Positions 25,382-35,190 are shown, numbered from the stretch's first letter. The stretch is 64,000 nucleotides of DNA from Sphingobacteriales bacterium 39-19 (GCA_001898465.1 MKTX01000001.1:527877-591876), one strand, 5' to 3'. Numbers and translations: made by a program. Notes: a model not told the origin generated them from the sequence alone.

Positions 25382-28300
25382 TTGGCCTTACCCCATCTTG
25401 TAAAACATATTTATAATAACGGCACAGAAGAAGTCATCAGGCGTGGAAAAAAAATTCATGCATTTGGATTTGTAGAATTGATAGAACATGATGAATTGAT
25501 GAGCAGCATTGTCTTTAGAGTAAAAGATGATAGTTATGCCACATTTTACAAAGTGTATATCCAAAAGTATGATGATGCAAAAATGATGAACCTGCGCTGC
25601 AGTTGCCCCTATAACCTGGGAGATATTTGCCGCCACGAAGCCGCCGCATTGCTCCGCTTGCAGGATATGGCAGATAAAAACTTACTTACCAGCGATGCCA
25701 TTCAATATGATCAGCGGCATACCGTTGCTAAAATGAAGGATATTAACCTTAAGATGATCCGGTTATTTGCTTCACCAGAAATTATTGACCATGCAGAAAA
25801 AATGTTGCCAACCGGTAAAGCCAGGATCGTAAAAAGCGGGGATGAAAGAGTAGAAGCAATCATTACAGAAGGAAGCACGGAATACCCGGTGGTCATTCAA
25901 AAAAATGATGAAAAAAACTTTGATACCTCCTGTACCTGTGTGGAAACAGAACACCCTCTTTGTGTTCATAAAACCATGCTTTTTCTGCAATTGCTAAATA
26001 ATCACGGAGCTTTTTATTTTGATAGTATTCGCAACTGGGATAAAGAAAAAAATAAATTGCTTCAAATATATGGCTATAGCCTGCAGGATGACCTCACCGG
26101 CAAATTTGAATTTAATTATAAAGACGGCAAACCTTTTTTAAAACTCTTAGACCCCTCCATTAAGCGGGTTGCCTCACTACCTTCCCGTATGCCCTTTATA
26201 AAACCGGAATATAGTTTTAAAAAAGAACCGGTAGTTGCAGAACCCGGCCGGGAGGAAGTGGCCGAAGAAAAATTACTTCGCCTGGGCCTTGTATTTAATT
26301 TTAATGAAAATAAATTCCCCGGATTTTCTGTGGATGCTGTGCAGGGAATAGCAGATGAAACCGGGAGTACATTTATTGAAAAAATAGAAAAATTAGACCT
26401 TACAAAATTTGTAAATACCGATTCCTATACCGAAGGGGATAAGCAACTTTTTCAACAAATAAGAAAAGTTCAACAGGTAGAAATAAATAAATATTTAAAC
26501 CGCAACTCTCCTTTCAGCGGCTTCTGGGAAAATATTATTCAAACCGAAGGCGAAGAGCTCCCCGAAGAAACAAGGGCGCTTATCAGCGAATACCTGCATC
26601 CAAAACTCAAAAAAATGATGGCAGAACAGGCGGGTAACTCGCTGCTATATGTTTTGCCACGGGGAAAGACTTTTAAAACAGCCGAATTGGTAAATGTAGA
26701 ATTGAGTGAAAGTAGTTTGTCTCCCTTATTTAAAGTTGTAGCAGTACAAGACCATTTTGAAATTGAATGTAAGGCAAAGATGGGCAGCCTCGAACTCTCG
26801 CTACACGAAAATGAGTGTGACAGCAGCCTCTTGTTTTTGTATAACGGTATTTTATACAGTTGGGAAAATACAGATGCTATATTACGCACTGAAAGTTTTG
26901 TGAAGAAGGGGAACATGGTGCTTACCAAAGAAAACTGGACCGATAAAATGCGGGACATTATTTTACCCCTTGCCAAAGAATACCCGGTAGAGTTTGATAA
27001 AAGCTTAATTAAAGAAGTAATGGACGGAAACCCTGAAGTAAAATTATTACTCCAGGAAAAAGGAGAACACCTGGTATTTCAGCCTGTATTTAGTTACAAA
27101 GGATTTGATGCAAAACCCAAAGACAAAGAAAGGATACTGGTGGCCGATGGTGATAAAATTTTAATGATAAAAAGGCATGTAACTGAAGAGCAGGCTTTTT
27201 TACAAAAACTGCAAAGCCTCCATTCAAATTTTATATACCACGCCGAAACTGGGTGCCTGGTATTGAAAGGGATAGATGTATTAAAAAATAACTGGTTCTT
27301 TTTATTTGTAGATGCCATGAAAGAACTGAAAGTTTCAGTATATGGTTTTGAAGCATTGAAGAATTTCCGGTTTAATACCGCCCGGCCCAGTACACACATA
27401 CATGTAAGCAGTGGGTTAGATTGGTTTGATGCTAAAGTAGAAATTGATTTTGCCGGGCAGCGTGTGGGTATTACAGATATTAAAAAAGCCCTGGCAGGAA
27501 AACAATCCTTTGTACAACTGGGAGATGGCACTTTTGGGATATTACCCGATGATTGGCTAAAAAAATATTCTCTGCTCTTTAAAGTAGGGGAAGGCCGAAA
27601 CGATAAGCTGCGGCTTACAAAATTTCACATGAGTGTGATAGATGAATTGTATGAAAATAAAAACCAGGAAGAATTAAGCTTTAACCTGGATGCTAAATAT
27701 GAACGCTTGCGGGAGTTTAAAAACATACCCGATACAGCCCCTCCGGCCGAGGTAGAAAATATTTTAAGGCCCTACCAGGTATCGGGATTTCAATGGCTTA
27801 ATTACCTGAATGATGTAGGCTGGGGCGGCATCCTGGCAGATGATATGGGACTAGGCAAAACGGTGCAGGCACTCAGTATGCTGGATCATTATAAAAAAAC
27901 CAACGAACAATTAAGGGCCATTGTAATTTGCCCCACTACACTCATATATAACTGGCAAAATGAAATCAAAAAGTTTACACCTTCCCTTACGCACCACATT
28001 CATCATGGGAATGCCCGCATCCGTAAAACGGAAGAGTTGGAAAAATATGACATCGTAATAACTACTTATGGTACGTTAAGAAGTGATGTACAACTCTTCA
28101 TGAAAATTTTATTCGACTATGTGATCCTGGATGAAAGCCAGGCCATAAAAAACCCCGCCTCTAAAGTAACCAAAGCAGCGGGCTTGCTGGTGGCAAAAAA
28201 CAGGCTATGCATGAGTGGTACACCGCTTCAGAATAACACCTTTGATATTTTTGCACAAATGAATTTTTTAAACCCGGGCCTACTGGGCAGCATGGAGTTT

Positions 28301-29152
28301 TTTAGAAATGAATTTGCAACCCCCATTGATAAATTTGGTGAGCAGGAACAAAAAGACCATTTAAGAAAATTATTATACCCTTTTATATTAAGGCGTACCA
28401 AAGAACAAGTAGCCAAAGACCTTCCTGAAAAAACAGAAACTATATTATTTTGTGAAATGCAGCCGGCTCAGCGTAAAATTTACGATGCTTACCGAAACAG
28501 TTACCGGGATAAAATTTTAGGAACAATAGATGAACAGGGAATCGATAAATCTCAACTTACCATTTTACAAGGGCTTATGAAACTTCGGCAAATTTGCGAC
28601 AGCCCCTATATATTAAATGAAGAAGAAAAACTCCCCAATGAATCCATAAAACTAGAAGAACTAACCCGTGAAATCACAGAAAATATCGGGGAACATAAAG
28701 CGCTGGTTTTTTCCCAGTTTTTAGGAATGCTGGCTTTAATTAAAGAAAAACTAATAGCCCAAAATATTCCATTCGAATATTTTGATGGCAGCACCAGTAC
28801 GGTAGACCGGGAAAAAGCAATTCAAAATTTTCAAAATAACGACAATTGCCGGGTGTTCTTAATTTCATTAAAAGCGGGGGGGGTGGGCTTAAACCTTACA
28901 GCCGCCGATTATGTGTACATTGTAGACCCCTGGTGGAACCCGGCCGTAGAGCAGCAAGCTATTGACCGTACACACCGTATTGGCCAAACAAAAAACATAT
29001 TTGCTTATCGAATGATTTGCATAGATACCATCGAAGATAAGATTATGCAATTGCAGGAAAGAAAACGGATACTGGCCAAAGAACTAATAGCCGATGATAC
29101 TAATTTTATAAAAGCGCTTACCAAGGCAGATGTAGAATACCTGTTCAGTTAA
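25382..29152 (+). CDS. SWI2/SNF2 family DEAD/H helicase with two SWIM zinc fingers
   Basis: A 1256-residue ATP-dependent DNA translocase. Two SWIM-type CxC...CxH sets occur near the N-terminus: Cys73/Cys75/Cys83/His85 and Cys184/Cys186/Cys194/His196. A long middle region (about 250-780) has no motif I recognise. The SNF2 ATPase follows: 'GILADDMGLGKTVQAL' (Walker A), 'VILDESQAIKNP' (motif II), 'CMSGTPLQNN' (motif III), then the C-lobe 'ALVFSQFLGML', 'LKAGGVGLNLTAADYV' and 'QQAIDRTHRIGQTKNIFAYRMI'. No ATG precedes the first SWIM in a suitable place; the TTG at 25382 is the best start (next ATG is at residue 40). It ends at a terminator. Confidence 0.92.
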   Translation: MALPHLVKHIYNNGTEEVIRRGKKIHAFGFVELIEHDELMSSIVFRVKDDSYATFYKVYIQKYDDAKMMNLRCSCPYNLGDICRHEAAALLRLQDMADKNLLTSDAIQYDQRHTVAKMKDINLKMIRLFASPEIIDHAEKMLPTGKARIVKSGDERVEAIITEGSTEYPVVIQKNDEKNFDTSCTCVETEHPLCVHKTMLFLQLLNNHGAFYFDSIRNWDKEKNKLLQIYGYSLQDDLTGKFEFNYKDGKPFLKLLDPSIKRVASLPSRMPFIKPEYSFKKEPVVAEPGREEVAEEKLLRLGLVFNFNENKFPGFSVDAVQGIADETGSTFIEKIEKLDLTKFVNTDSYTEGDKQLFQQIRKVQQVEINKYLNRNSPFSGFWENIIQTEGEELPEETRALISEYLHPKLKKMMAEQAGNSLLYVLPRGKTFKTAELVNVELSESSLSPLFKVVAVQDHFEIECKAKMGSLELSLHENECDSSLLFLYNGILYSWENTDAILRTESFVKKGNMVLTKENWTDKMRDIILPLAKEYPVEFDKSLIKEVMDGNPEVKLLLQEKGEHLVFQPVFSYKGFDAKPKDKERILVADGDKILMIKRHVTEEQAFLQKLQSLHSNFIYHAETGCLVLKGIDVLKNNWFFLFVDAMKELKVSVYGFEALKNFRFNTARPSTHIHVSSGLDWFDAKVEIDFAGQRVGITDIKKALAGKQSFVQLGDGTFGILPDDWLKKYSLLFKVGEGRNDKLRLTKFHMSVIDELYENKNQEELSFNLDAKYERLREFKNIPDTAPPAEVENILRPYQVSGFQWLNYLNDVGWGGILADDMGLGKTVQALSMLDHYKKTNEQLRAIVICPTTLIYNWQNEIKKFTPSLTHHIHHGNARIRKTEELEKYDIVITTYGTLRSDVQLFMKILFDYVILDESQAIKNPASKVTKAAGLLVAKNRLCMSGTPLQNNTFDIFAQMNFLNPGLLGSMEFFRNEFATPIDKFGEQEQKDHLRKLLYPFILRRTKEQVAKDLPEKTETILFCEMQPAQRKIYDAYRNSYRDKILGTIDEQGIDKSQLTILQGLMKLRQICDSPYILNEEEKLPNESIKLEELTREITENIGEHKALVFSQFLGMLALIKEKLIAQNIPFEYFDGSTSTVDREKAIQNFQNNDNCRVFLISLKAGGVGLNLTAADYVYIVDPWWNPAVEQQAIDRTHRIGQTKNIFAYRMICIDTIEDKIMQLQERKRILAKELIADDTNFIKALTKADVEYLFS

Positions 29153-29163
29153 TATTTCAAAAT

Positions 29164-29194
29164 AAAAAGAGCCGGCATTACCGGCTCTTTTTTT
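29164..29194. terminator. Bidirectional intrinsic terminator
   Basis: The stem AGAGCCGG / CCGGCTCT, extended by A-T pairs, with a CATTA loop, lies between convergent genes and has T-runs on either strand. Confidence 0.88.
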
Positions 29195-29212
29195 ACAACC
29201 AGTATCTTTTAT

Positions 29213-29689
29213 TTATGATGTTGCAATCGTAATTCCCGATGCCGTAAAACGGATTTCATTTTTGGGTTCGGTAATAGCATCAATTTCAGCCTGTGTTTTT
29301 TTAGCATCTTCGGCATAGTGCTTTTGCTCAGCTACAGAACTGGTTTTAATTTTGGCATCGCCTGTCATAACAACCATTTTACCAATAGCGGCCGTGGGTA
29401 CAAAAAAAGCATAGTCTTTCATTTTTACCATAATCTTTGTTTTGTCCGTAGTTTCCAGGGTAACCCAGCATCCTTTTTTACTGCATACATCTGTTACTTT
29501 ACCTTTAATGGTTATATTTTCCAGGGGCTGTTTTTCCAGCAATGCAGGGAGTTCGTCAACAGGAATTACTTTGTCAAAAACCGGGCTGGCACCATATACA
29601 TCCCCGGGATTGGCATCACCAGCCGGTGGCTGCGCCTGTAAAAAGGTAACAGAAAATAAAAAGGGAATTGCAAAAAGTATTTTTTTCAT
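29213..29689 (-). CDS. DUF4920 exported protein
   Basis: A 158-residue exported protein with a signal peptide (MKKILFAIPFLFSVTFLQAQ). It matches the DUF4920 pattern: 'ITIKGKVTDVCSKKGCWVTLE', two cysteines six residues apart in an OB-like fold, then 'IMVKMKDYAFFVP'. The two cysteines suggest a metal or redox role in the periplasm, which is inference. A -7 box lies 27 bases upstream; the gene is monocistronic. Confidence 0.88.
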   Translation of the reverse strand: MKKILFAIPFLFSVTFLQAQPPAGDANPGDVYGASPVFDKVIPVDELPALLEKQPLENITIKGKVTDVCSKKGCWVTLETTDKTKIMVKMKDYAFFVPTAAIGKMVVMTGDAKIKTSSVAEQKHYAEDAKKTQAEIDAITEPKNEIRFTASGITIATS

Positions 29690-29716
29690 GTTTTTCTAAT
29701 TTCGTTTTTAAGTGTG

Positions 29717-29724
29717 CAAACCTA
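29717..29724 (-). promoter_or_regulatory. Bacteroidota -7 box for the DUF4920 gene
   Basis: TAGGTTTG on the minus strand fits TAnnTTTG and ends 27 bases before the ATG. Confidence 0.45.
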
Positions 29725-29869
29725 CATAAACGGATTGTAAAATACCGGCAAATTTTCATTTTTTAACAAGGAGCCGTTGCAATCTGTTTAAGGTTTCCAG
29801 GCAATTACCAAAATGAGAATGATACCGGGTGTTTATTCTATATTTTTACAAAGAATCAATGTTTGAATT

Positions 29870-31615
29870 ATGAAAATTTTATGTAGTGTTTGCGGCCTGT
29901 TATTATTCATTTCTCATGCCCTGTCGCAAGAAAACCCATTTATAAAGTTGGTGAATCCCACTAAAATAATTAATAAGGTTTCTGCCAGCAGGCAATTTTT
30001 AATAGGCAGTACTTGTAAAACCTGTACACTTACAGTGAACGGGGAAAACGCAAAAGTATATGCAACCGGCGCCTTTGCTTATGAGCTAAATTTAACCGAA
30101 GGCGATACCAATTTTATTATGCAGGCAACAAATGCCGCAGGTAAAAAAATAGTAAGAAACATAAATTTCAATTATAAAAAACCCGACCCTCCCACGCCGG
30201 TAACGGTACCCGCTATTGAAAGCATACAAACATTTCCTGCAGGTAATTTAGTATTAGCCCCGGGAGATAAAATTAATTTTAGAGTAAAAGCATTGCCCCA
30301 AAGTAAATTAATTACTTACAACAATACTGTTTTATATGAGTTGCCTGAATCACAAACACAAGGGATGCCCGGCATTTACCAGGGAACATACACAGTAAAA
30401 GAAACCGATGATTTCGCTTCTTTAAAATTTCCGGTATACTTAGAGGCTCCCCATGGCGAAAAGGTTAATAAAGAAACCCAGTATAGCTTCTCGGTAATGT
30501 CCCCATTAAGTTCAGATATATGTTTTACCAAAGGCAGGCTGGCCCATTTGGTATATGGATTGGGGCAAGATCGGCTGGGTGGTGCAAAAATGGGATATAT
30601 TGACAGCCTTATTCCATTAAAAATTATAGGGAAAGTAGGGTCTGATTATAAGGTTCAATTAGCAAAAACCAGGGTTGCTTATATACCCGACGATTTGGTA
30701 ACGCTGGCACCAAAAGGCACTTTGGCACAAGGGTCTTTAACGGGGTCCTGGCAGGTTTATGGCGATAGCTTATATGATTATGTGCAGGTAAGCCTGGGTG
30801 AGAGATTACCTTACCAGGCTATGCAACTGATTAATCCGTCAAGAGTGGTAGTAGATATTTTTGGAGCTACCGGAAACACCAATTGGATCAAGCAACTGCA
30901 AACGGTAAAAGAAATAAGTAATGTAGATTATGAACAAATTACAGATGATATTTTCAGGGTTACCATTTGGCTAAAACATCCACAACACTGGGGCCATGCT
31001 GTATATTATAATGGCAAGTCGCTGGTAATAAAAATAAAGCAACAGCCTCCCTCACTGGCCTTAAAAAATATGACAATTGCGGTAGATGCCGGACACGGAG
31101 GAAGCAATACCGGGGCAGGCGGGCCCACCGGCTCTTCAGAAAAAATGATTGCCCTTTCGCTTTCTTTAAAATTGCAAAAAGCGTTAGAAAAAGAAGGTGC
31201 CAAAGTGATTATGACAAGAACAAAAGAAGTTTTTTTTGACAATAAAGAAAGAATTTTATTTTACCGGGATAGTGTTCCCGATTTGTTGCTTAGTATTCAT
31301 TTAAATTCTGCCGCCGACCCCATTAGAGCAGGAGGTACCAGCACCTTTTATCGTTATCTTGGTTTCAGGCCCTTAAGCGTATATATTCATAACCGCATGC
31401 TTGAGCTGGGGTTAAAGGATTACGGCAATATCGGCTCATTTAATTTTATGCTTAATAGCCCTACCGAATACCCGAATGCTTTGATAGAGACGCTCTTTAT
31501 AAGTAACCCAGAAGAAGAAATGCTGATATTGGATGAAGGCTTTCAACAAAAAATGGCCGACAAAATTGTTGCCGGGGTAAAGGATTTTTTGCAGCATACA
31601 GCCCGGGATAAGTAA
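29870..31615 (+). CDS. N-acetylmuramoyl-L-alanine amidase (Amidase_3)
   Basis: A 581-residue exported zinc amidase that removes stem peptides from peptidoglycan. Signal peptide at residues 1-20. Residues about 20-390 are beta-rich Ig/AMIN-like segments ('QLINPSRVVVDIFGATGN' is AMIN-like). The catalytic domain starts near 400: 'IAVDAGHGGSNTGA' (Zn ligand His409), 'GSSEKMIALSLSLKLQ' (Glu), 'LLLSIHLNSA' (His) and 'ALIETLFISNPEEE' (catalytic Glu). The extra N-terminal half is long for the family. The two-component pair downstream starts after 53 bases. Confidence 0.92.
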   Translation: MKILCSVCGLLLFISHALSQENPFIKLVNPTKIINKVSASRQFLIGSTCKTCTLTVNGENAKVYATGAFAYELNLTEGDTNFIMQATNAAGKKIVRNINFNYKKPDPPTPVTVPAIESIQTFPAGNLVLAPGDKINFRVKALPQSKLITYNNTVLYELPESQTQGMPGIYQGTYTVKETDDFASLKFPVYLEAPHGEKVNKETQYSFSVMSPLSSDICFTKGRLAHLVYGLGQDRLGGAKMGYIDSLIPLKIIGKVGSDYKVQLAKTRVAYIPDDLVTLAPKGTLAQGSLTGSWQVYGDSLYDYVQVSLGERLPYQAMQLINPSRVVVDIFGATGNTNWIKQLQTVKEISNVDYEQITDDIFRVTIWLKHPQHWGHAVYYNGKSLVIKIKQQPPSLALKNMTIAVDAGHGGSNTGAGGPTGSSEKMIALSLSLKLQKALEKEGAKVIMTRTKEVFFDNKERILFYRDSVPDLLLSIHLNSAADPIRAGGTSTFYRYLGFRPLSVYIHNRMLELGLKDYGNIGSFNFMLNSPTEYPNALIETLFISNPEEEMLILDEGFQQKMADKIVAGVKDFLQHTARDK

Positions 31616-31668
31616 TACGCCATATTGGGTATATTTATTTTAGTTGTTTAGCTTACTTTTATGGTAGT

Positions 31669-32313
31669 ATGGGTCACATAAATTCTAATTTTAAAAAAAT
31701 ATGCATCGTAGAAGATAAAACCGATTTGCGGGAAGGCATGGGTATGATGATAGAAATGAGCGACCACTATTTTTTGGCAGGAAGTTTTGCCAATGCAGAA
31801 GAAGCGCTTAAGAAAATTCCGGAAGTACGCCCGGACGCAGTATTGATGGATATTAATTTACCCGGGCAAAGTGGCATTGCTTGCGTAACCACATTAAAGG
31901 CAATAATTCCCGAAATGCAGTTTTTAATGTGTACGGCTTATGAAGACAATGAAAAAATATTTGACTCCTTAAAAGCAGGGGCCAGTGGCTATATCTTAAA
32001 AACCGAGGGCACCGAAAAAATAATGGAAGCCCTGGATGAAATGCTCGCAGGAGGCAGCCCCATGAGCAGCAGCATAGCCCGTAAGGTAGTGGCCAGCTTT
32101 AATCCTTCGCAAAATAATAACCCGCTTATGGAAGAACTCACCATCAGGGAAACAGAAGTATTAGAAAGCCTGGCGAAAGGCTTAATTGGTAAAGAAGTGG
32201 CCGATGCATTAGATATCAGTACAGGAACGGTACGTAAACATATCCAAAACATCTATAAAAAATTGCAGGTAAATACAAGAGTAGAAGCGGTGAACCTTTT
32301 TTTAAATCGCTAA
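31669..32313 (+). CDS. Response regulator, NarL/FixJ (LuxR-type) family
   Basis: A 214-residue DNA-binding regulator. The receiver domain (about 8-130) has the acidic pair in 'IVEDKTDLRE', the phosphoacceptor Asp61 ('DAVLMDINLPGQSG'), and Thr/Lys switch residues ('LMCTAYEDNEK', 'ILKTEGTEK'). The C-terminal LuxR helix-turn-helix spans about 145-210 ('LTIRETEVLESLAKGLIGKEVADALDISTGTVRKHIQNIYKKLQV' region). The adjacent kinase, 38 bases downstream, is its likely partner. Confidence 0.94.
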   Translation: MGHINSNFKKICIVEDKTDLREGMGMMIEMSDHYFLAGSFANAEEALKKIPEVRPDAVLMDINLPGQSGIACVTTLKAIIPEMQFLMCTAYEDNEKIFDSLKAGASGYILKTEGTEKIMEALDEMLAGGSPMSSSIARKVVASFNPSQNNNPLMEELTIRETEVLESLAKGLIGKEVADALDISTGTVRKHIQNIYKKLQVNTRVEAVNLFLNR

Positions 32314-32351
32314 TATTCTATTTCACACATTAATGCAATGCTACGTATCGA

Positions 32352-33683
32352 ATGATTGTTTTCAATAAATACCTGGTCCTTTTTTTTGAAGGTATAAGCG
32401 TTTTTATGACGCTTTACTTTTTAATCCAGTTTATAATTTTACAAAAAAAGGAATATTTATTTTATTCTATTTACCTGCTTTGCTTAAGCCTGTATTACCT
32501 GGTTGCCCTTCCTGATTTCTTTTTTGATGTAGCCCCCAATGATTCCCGTGCTTATTATTGGTACGATATGTTTAAGCGCCCTTTACAATTTTGCAGCAGC
32601 ATATTCTACAGCTTGTTTATCATGTTTTTTCTCCGGTTGCATAAAACCGCACCAAAGCTTAACCGCTTTCTTATTGGTTTGCTTTATTTTTATTTAGCTA
32701 ATGCAATCATGTGTTTACTGGGTAATATTTTTAGGGTAGACTATGATCAAGCTTATTTTGTTTTGAGCTTTTTATTCTTCCCGGTTCAGGTTGCTATTGT
32801 ATTACTCCTGTTTAGGTATAAAGTACCTTATGGCTATTATGTAATCTGGGGTAGTACATTAGTTGTTTTTGGTAGTTTATTTACATTGTTGTTGGATGTT
32901 TATTTAAAATCTCATAGCACCCGGTTTTATAACCAAATGGATTATTCTTATATACCGGTTCAGATTACCATTTTAGCAGATATTTTTTTATTTAGTATTG
33001 CTTTACAACATAAAGTTGCCGATAATGAGAAAAGGCTTGGCCAGTTGGCTTTACAGCAACAGCTGGCTATTCACCACGAGCGGGAAAGGATTATAACTGA
33101 TTTGCATGATGATATCGGGGGAGGCTTAAGCAGTATTCGTATCATGAGCGACTTGCTCACAAATCATGAGAAAAATAATCCCGAAAGTAAAGCCTCCCTG
33201 TTTGCCCAAAAAATATCGGTTACCATTAAAGAAATAGCACAACGTATGAACACCATCATATGGAGCCTGAATGTGGAGAACGATCTCTTACAAAACTTTT
33301 CAGAATATGTTCGCCAATATGGAGTACAATATTTTGAAGACAGCCCTATAAAATTTGAATGCGAAATCTGCGATTTACCCAAAGAAGGCATTGTACTAAC
33401 GGGCATCCAGCGTAAAAACCTTTTTTTAATTGCAAAAGAAGCTTTTCATAATATTTTAAAACATTCAAATGCCAGCCGGGCATTTGTAAAAATTTGTGTG
33501 GAAAATGCCATGCTGAAATTGCAGATTATTGATAATGGGGTTGGCTTTGTGGAAGAAAACCAATTTGGCAACGGGTTAAAAAATATGCAAAAACGAATGA
33601 ACGAAATACATGGCAACCTGCATATTCATTCAAACCAGGGCATACAAGTAGAAGTTACCTTACCCTTGAGCAAGGTTCATTAG
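32352..33683 (+). CDS. Seven-helix sensor histidine kinase (HisKA_3 type)
   Basis: A 443-residue kinase. Residues 1-225 hold about seven hydrophobic segments, like the 7TMR-DISM sensor module but without an obvious extracellular domain. A short coiled linker leads to the HisKA_3 dimerisation domain with the phospho-acceptor His252 ('TDLHDDIGGGLSSIRIMSDLL'). The HATPase domain has the N-box 'EAFHNILKHSNAS', 'IIDNGVGF' and 'GNGLKNMQKRM'. It should phosphorylate the neighbouring NarL-type regulator. The signal is unknown. Confidence 0.93.
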   Translation: MIVFNKYLVLFFEGISVFMTLYFLIQFIILQKKEYLFYSIYLLCLSLYYLVALPDFFFDVAPNDSRAYYWYDMFKRPLQFCSSIFYSLFIMFFLRLHKTAPKLNRFLIGLLYFYLANAIMCLLGNIFRVDYDQAYFVLSFLFFPVQVAIVLLLFRYKVPYGYYVIWGSTLVVFGSLFTLLLDVYLKSHSTRFYNQMDYSYIPVQITILADIFLFSIALQHKVADNEKRLGQLALQQQLAIHHERERIITDLHDDIGGGLSSIRIMSDLLTNHEKNNPESKASLFAQKISVTIKEIAQRMNTIIWSLNVENDLLQNFSEYVRQYGVQYFEDSPIKFECEICDLPKEGIVLTGIQRKNLFLIAKEAFHNILKHSNASRAFVKICVENAMLKLQIIDNGVGFVEENQFGNGLKNMQKRMNEIHGNLHIHSNQGIQVEVTLPLSKVH

Positions 33684-33734
33684 GTTTACCTTGTCATCAT
33701 AATTCAAACAGATGCGGTAATTTTAATAAAAAAA

Positions 33735-34094
33735 ATGATGGAAAAGAGTATCCTGGAATTTAATGATTACCGTACCCGCATGAATGAACTTATTTTAAGT
33801 AAAGACAACCTGGTGATAAAAAGGTTGTGGAACCTCGATACCCACACCTATATGCCAGGCGCTTTAGACGTAAAAACAAAGGAAATGCTTGGCCTGGTAG
33901 CCAGCATGGTGCTTCGTTGCGACGATTGTATAAAATATCACCTGGGTAAAGCCTATGAACAAAAAATAAGCACGGCTGAAGTTTATGAAGTATTTGCAGT
34001 AGCCAATATGGTAGGGGGCAGCATTGTGATTCCACACACCAGGCGGGCTGCCGAATATTGGGAAGCGCTGCAGGAAAGCCATTTACCAGATTAG
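33735..34094 (+). CDS. Carboxymuconolactone decarboxylase / AhpD-like protein
   Basis: A 119-residue all-helical protein of the CMD fold with the redox motif CxxC and downstream His ('RCDDCIKYHLGKA'), as in AhpD-type alkylhydroperoxidases. Those reduce a partner peroxiredoxin. Two adjacent ATGs (33735, 33738) are possible starts. It lies between the histidine kinase and korB on the same strand, but korB has its own -7 box. No ahpC is in the window. Confidence 0.88.
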   Translation: MMEKSILEFNDYRTRMNELILSKDNLVIKRLWNLDTHTYMPGALDVKTKEMLGLVASMVLRCDDCIKYHLGKAYEQKISTAEVYEVFAVANMVGGSIVIPHTRRAAEYWEALQESHLPD

Positions 34095-34125
34095 GAAGTT
34101 TATTCAGGAACATCCTGTTTTTCTG

Positions 34126-34133
34126 TAATTTTG
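34126..34133 (+). promoter_or_regulatory. Bacteroidota -7 box for korB
   Basis: TAATTTTG fits TAnnTTTG and ends 16 bases before the korB ATG. Confidence 0.45.
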
Positions 34134-34149
34134 TACTCAATTTTTTTTT

Positions 34150-35190
34150 ATGTCAAATACAGGTACATCAACAGCTCCTGCCCTTACCCCAAAAGATTTT
34201 GCAACTGACCAGGAAGTGAGGTGGTGCCCGGGTTGCGGCGATTATTCCATACTGGCCCAGGTACAGAAAATAATGCCCACACTGGGTATTCCACGGGAAA
34301 ATATTGTAATCATTTCAGGTATCGGCTGTAGCAGCAGGTTCCCTTATTATATGAACACATATGGCATGCACAGTATTCACGGGCGGGCTACGGCAATTGC
34401 CAGTGGGTTAAAAGCAACCCGGCCAGAGTTAAATATTTGGATCGTTAGTGGCGATGGGGACGGATTGAGCATTGGCGGTAACCATACCATTCATTTGTTG
34501 CGCCGCAATTTTAATGTAAACCTGCTATTATTTAATAACCAGATATACGGCCTTACCAAGGGGCAGTATTCGCCCACATCAGAAGAGCATAAAATAACAA
34601 AAAGCACACCCCTGGGCAGCATTGATCATCCATTTAACCCCCTGGCACTTGCCATGGGTGCCGACGCCAGCTTTATAGCCCGCTCTATGGACCGGGATCC
34701 CAAACATTTGCAGGCCATGTTATTAAGGGCCCAGCAGCATAAGGGTTCCTCGTTCCTGGAAATATATCAAAACTGTAATATTTTTAATGATGGCGCATTT
34801 GAGATTTTTACAGAAAAATCATCCAAGCAAAATGAAGCGTTATTCCTGGAGCAAGGCAGGCCCCTGGTTTTTGGAACTGCCGAAGAACCTAAAGGGATTA
34901 AGTTAGATGGTTTTAAACCGGTAATCGTGGAACTTGGAAAAGAAGCAACGCCAGATGATTTATGGATTCACGATGAACAGGATTTTTACAAAGCCCAGGT
35001 TCTTATTCGTATGTTTGATGATCCTCGTTTACAAGGTCACCTGCCCAGGCCATTTGGTGTTTTTTACCAAACCGAAAGAGCTTGTTACGAAGATGTAATG
35101 GCTATGCAATTGGAAGAAGCACTATCAAAAAAAGGCAAAGCAGATTTACAAAAATTATTGAAAGGAAAAGAAAGCTGGGTAATTAATTAA
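34150..35190 (+). CDS. korB: 2-oxoacid:ferredoxin oxidoreductase, beta (TPP-binding) subunit
   Basis: A 346-residue thiamine-diphosphate subunit of the 2-oxoglutarate/pyruvate:ferredoxin oxidoreductase type. 'RWCPGCGDYSIL' is the family's Cys-rich start, 'GIGCSSRFPYYMNTYG' the substrate-pocket block, and 'VSGDGDGLSIGGNH' with 'LLFNNQIYGLTKGQYSPTS' the TPP/Mg site. With an alpha subunit it would convert 2-oxoglutarate to succinyl-CoA and reduced ferredoxin. The alpha gene, usually next door, is not adjacent here; an AhpD-like gene lies upstream and an OmpA gene downstream. Confidence 0.92.
   Translation: MSNTGTSTAPALTPKDFATDQEVRWCPGCGDYSILAQVQKIMPTLGIPRENIVIISGIGCSSRFPYYMNTYGMHSIHGRATAIASGLKATRPELNIWIVSGDGDGLSIGGNHTIHLLRRNFNVNLLLFNNQIYGLTKGQYSPTSEEHKITKSTPLGSIDHPFNPLALAMGADASFIARSMDRDPKHLQAMLLRAQQHKGSSFLEIYQNCNIFNDGAFEIFTEKSSKQNEALFLEQGRPLVFGTAEEPKGIKLDGFKPVIVELGKEATPDDLWIHDEQDFYKAQVLIRMFDDPRLQGHLPRPFGVFYQTERACYEDVMAMQLEEALSKKGKADLQKLLKGKESWVIN

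Noticed and set aside
26539-26976. 145-codon frame on the minus strand inside the SNF2 gene
   Set aside because: It lies fully antisense to a well-supported gene and has no recognisable domain; composition fits a shadow frame.
25382-29152. SNF2 gene as part of a DISARM-like or restriction defence island
   Set aside because: Neighbours are comB and DUF4920; no methyltransferase, phospholipase D, nuclease or DUF1998 gene is near.
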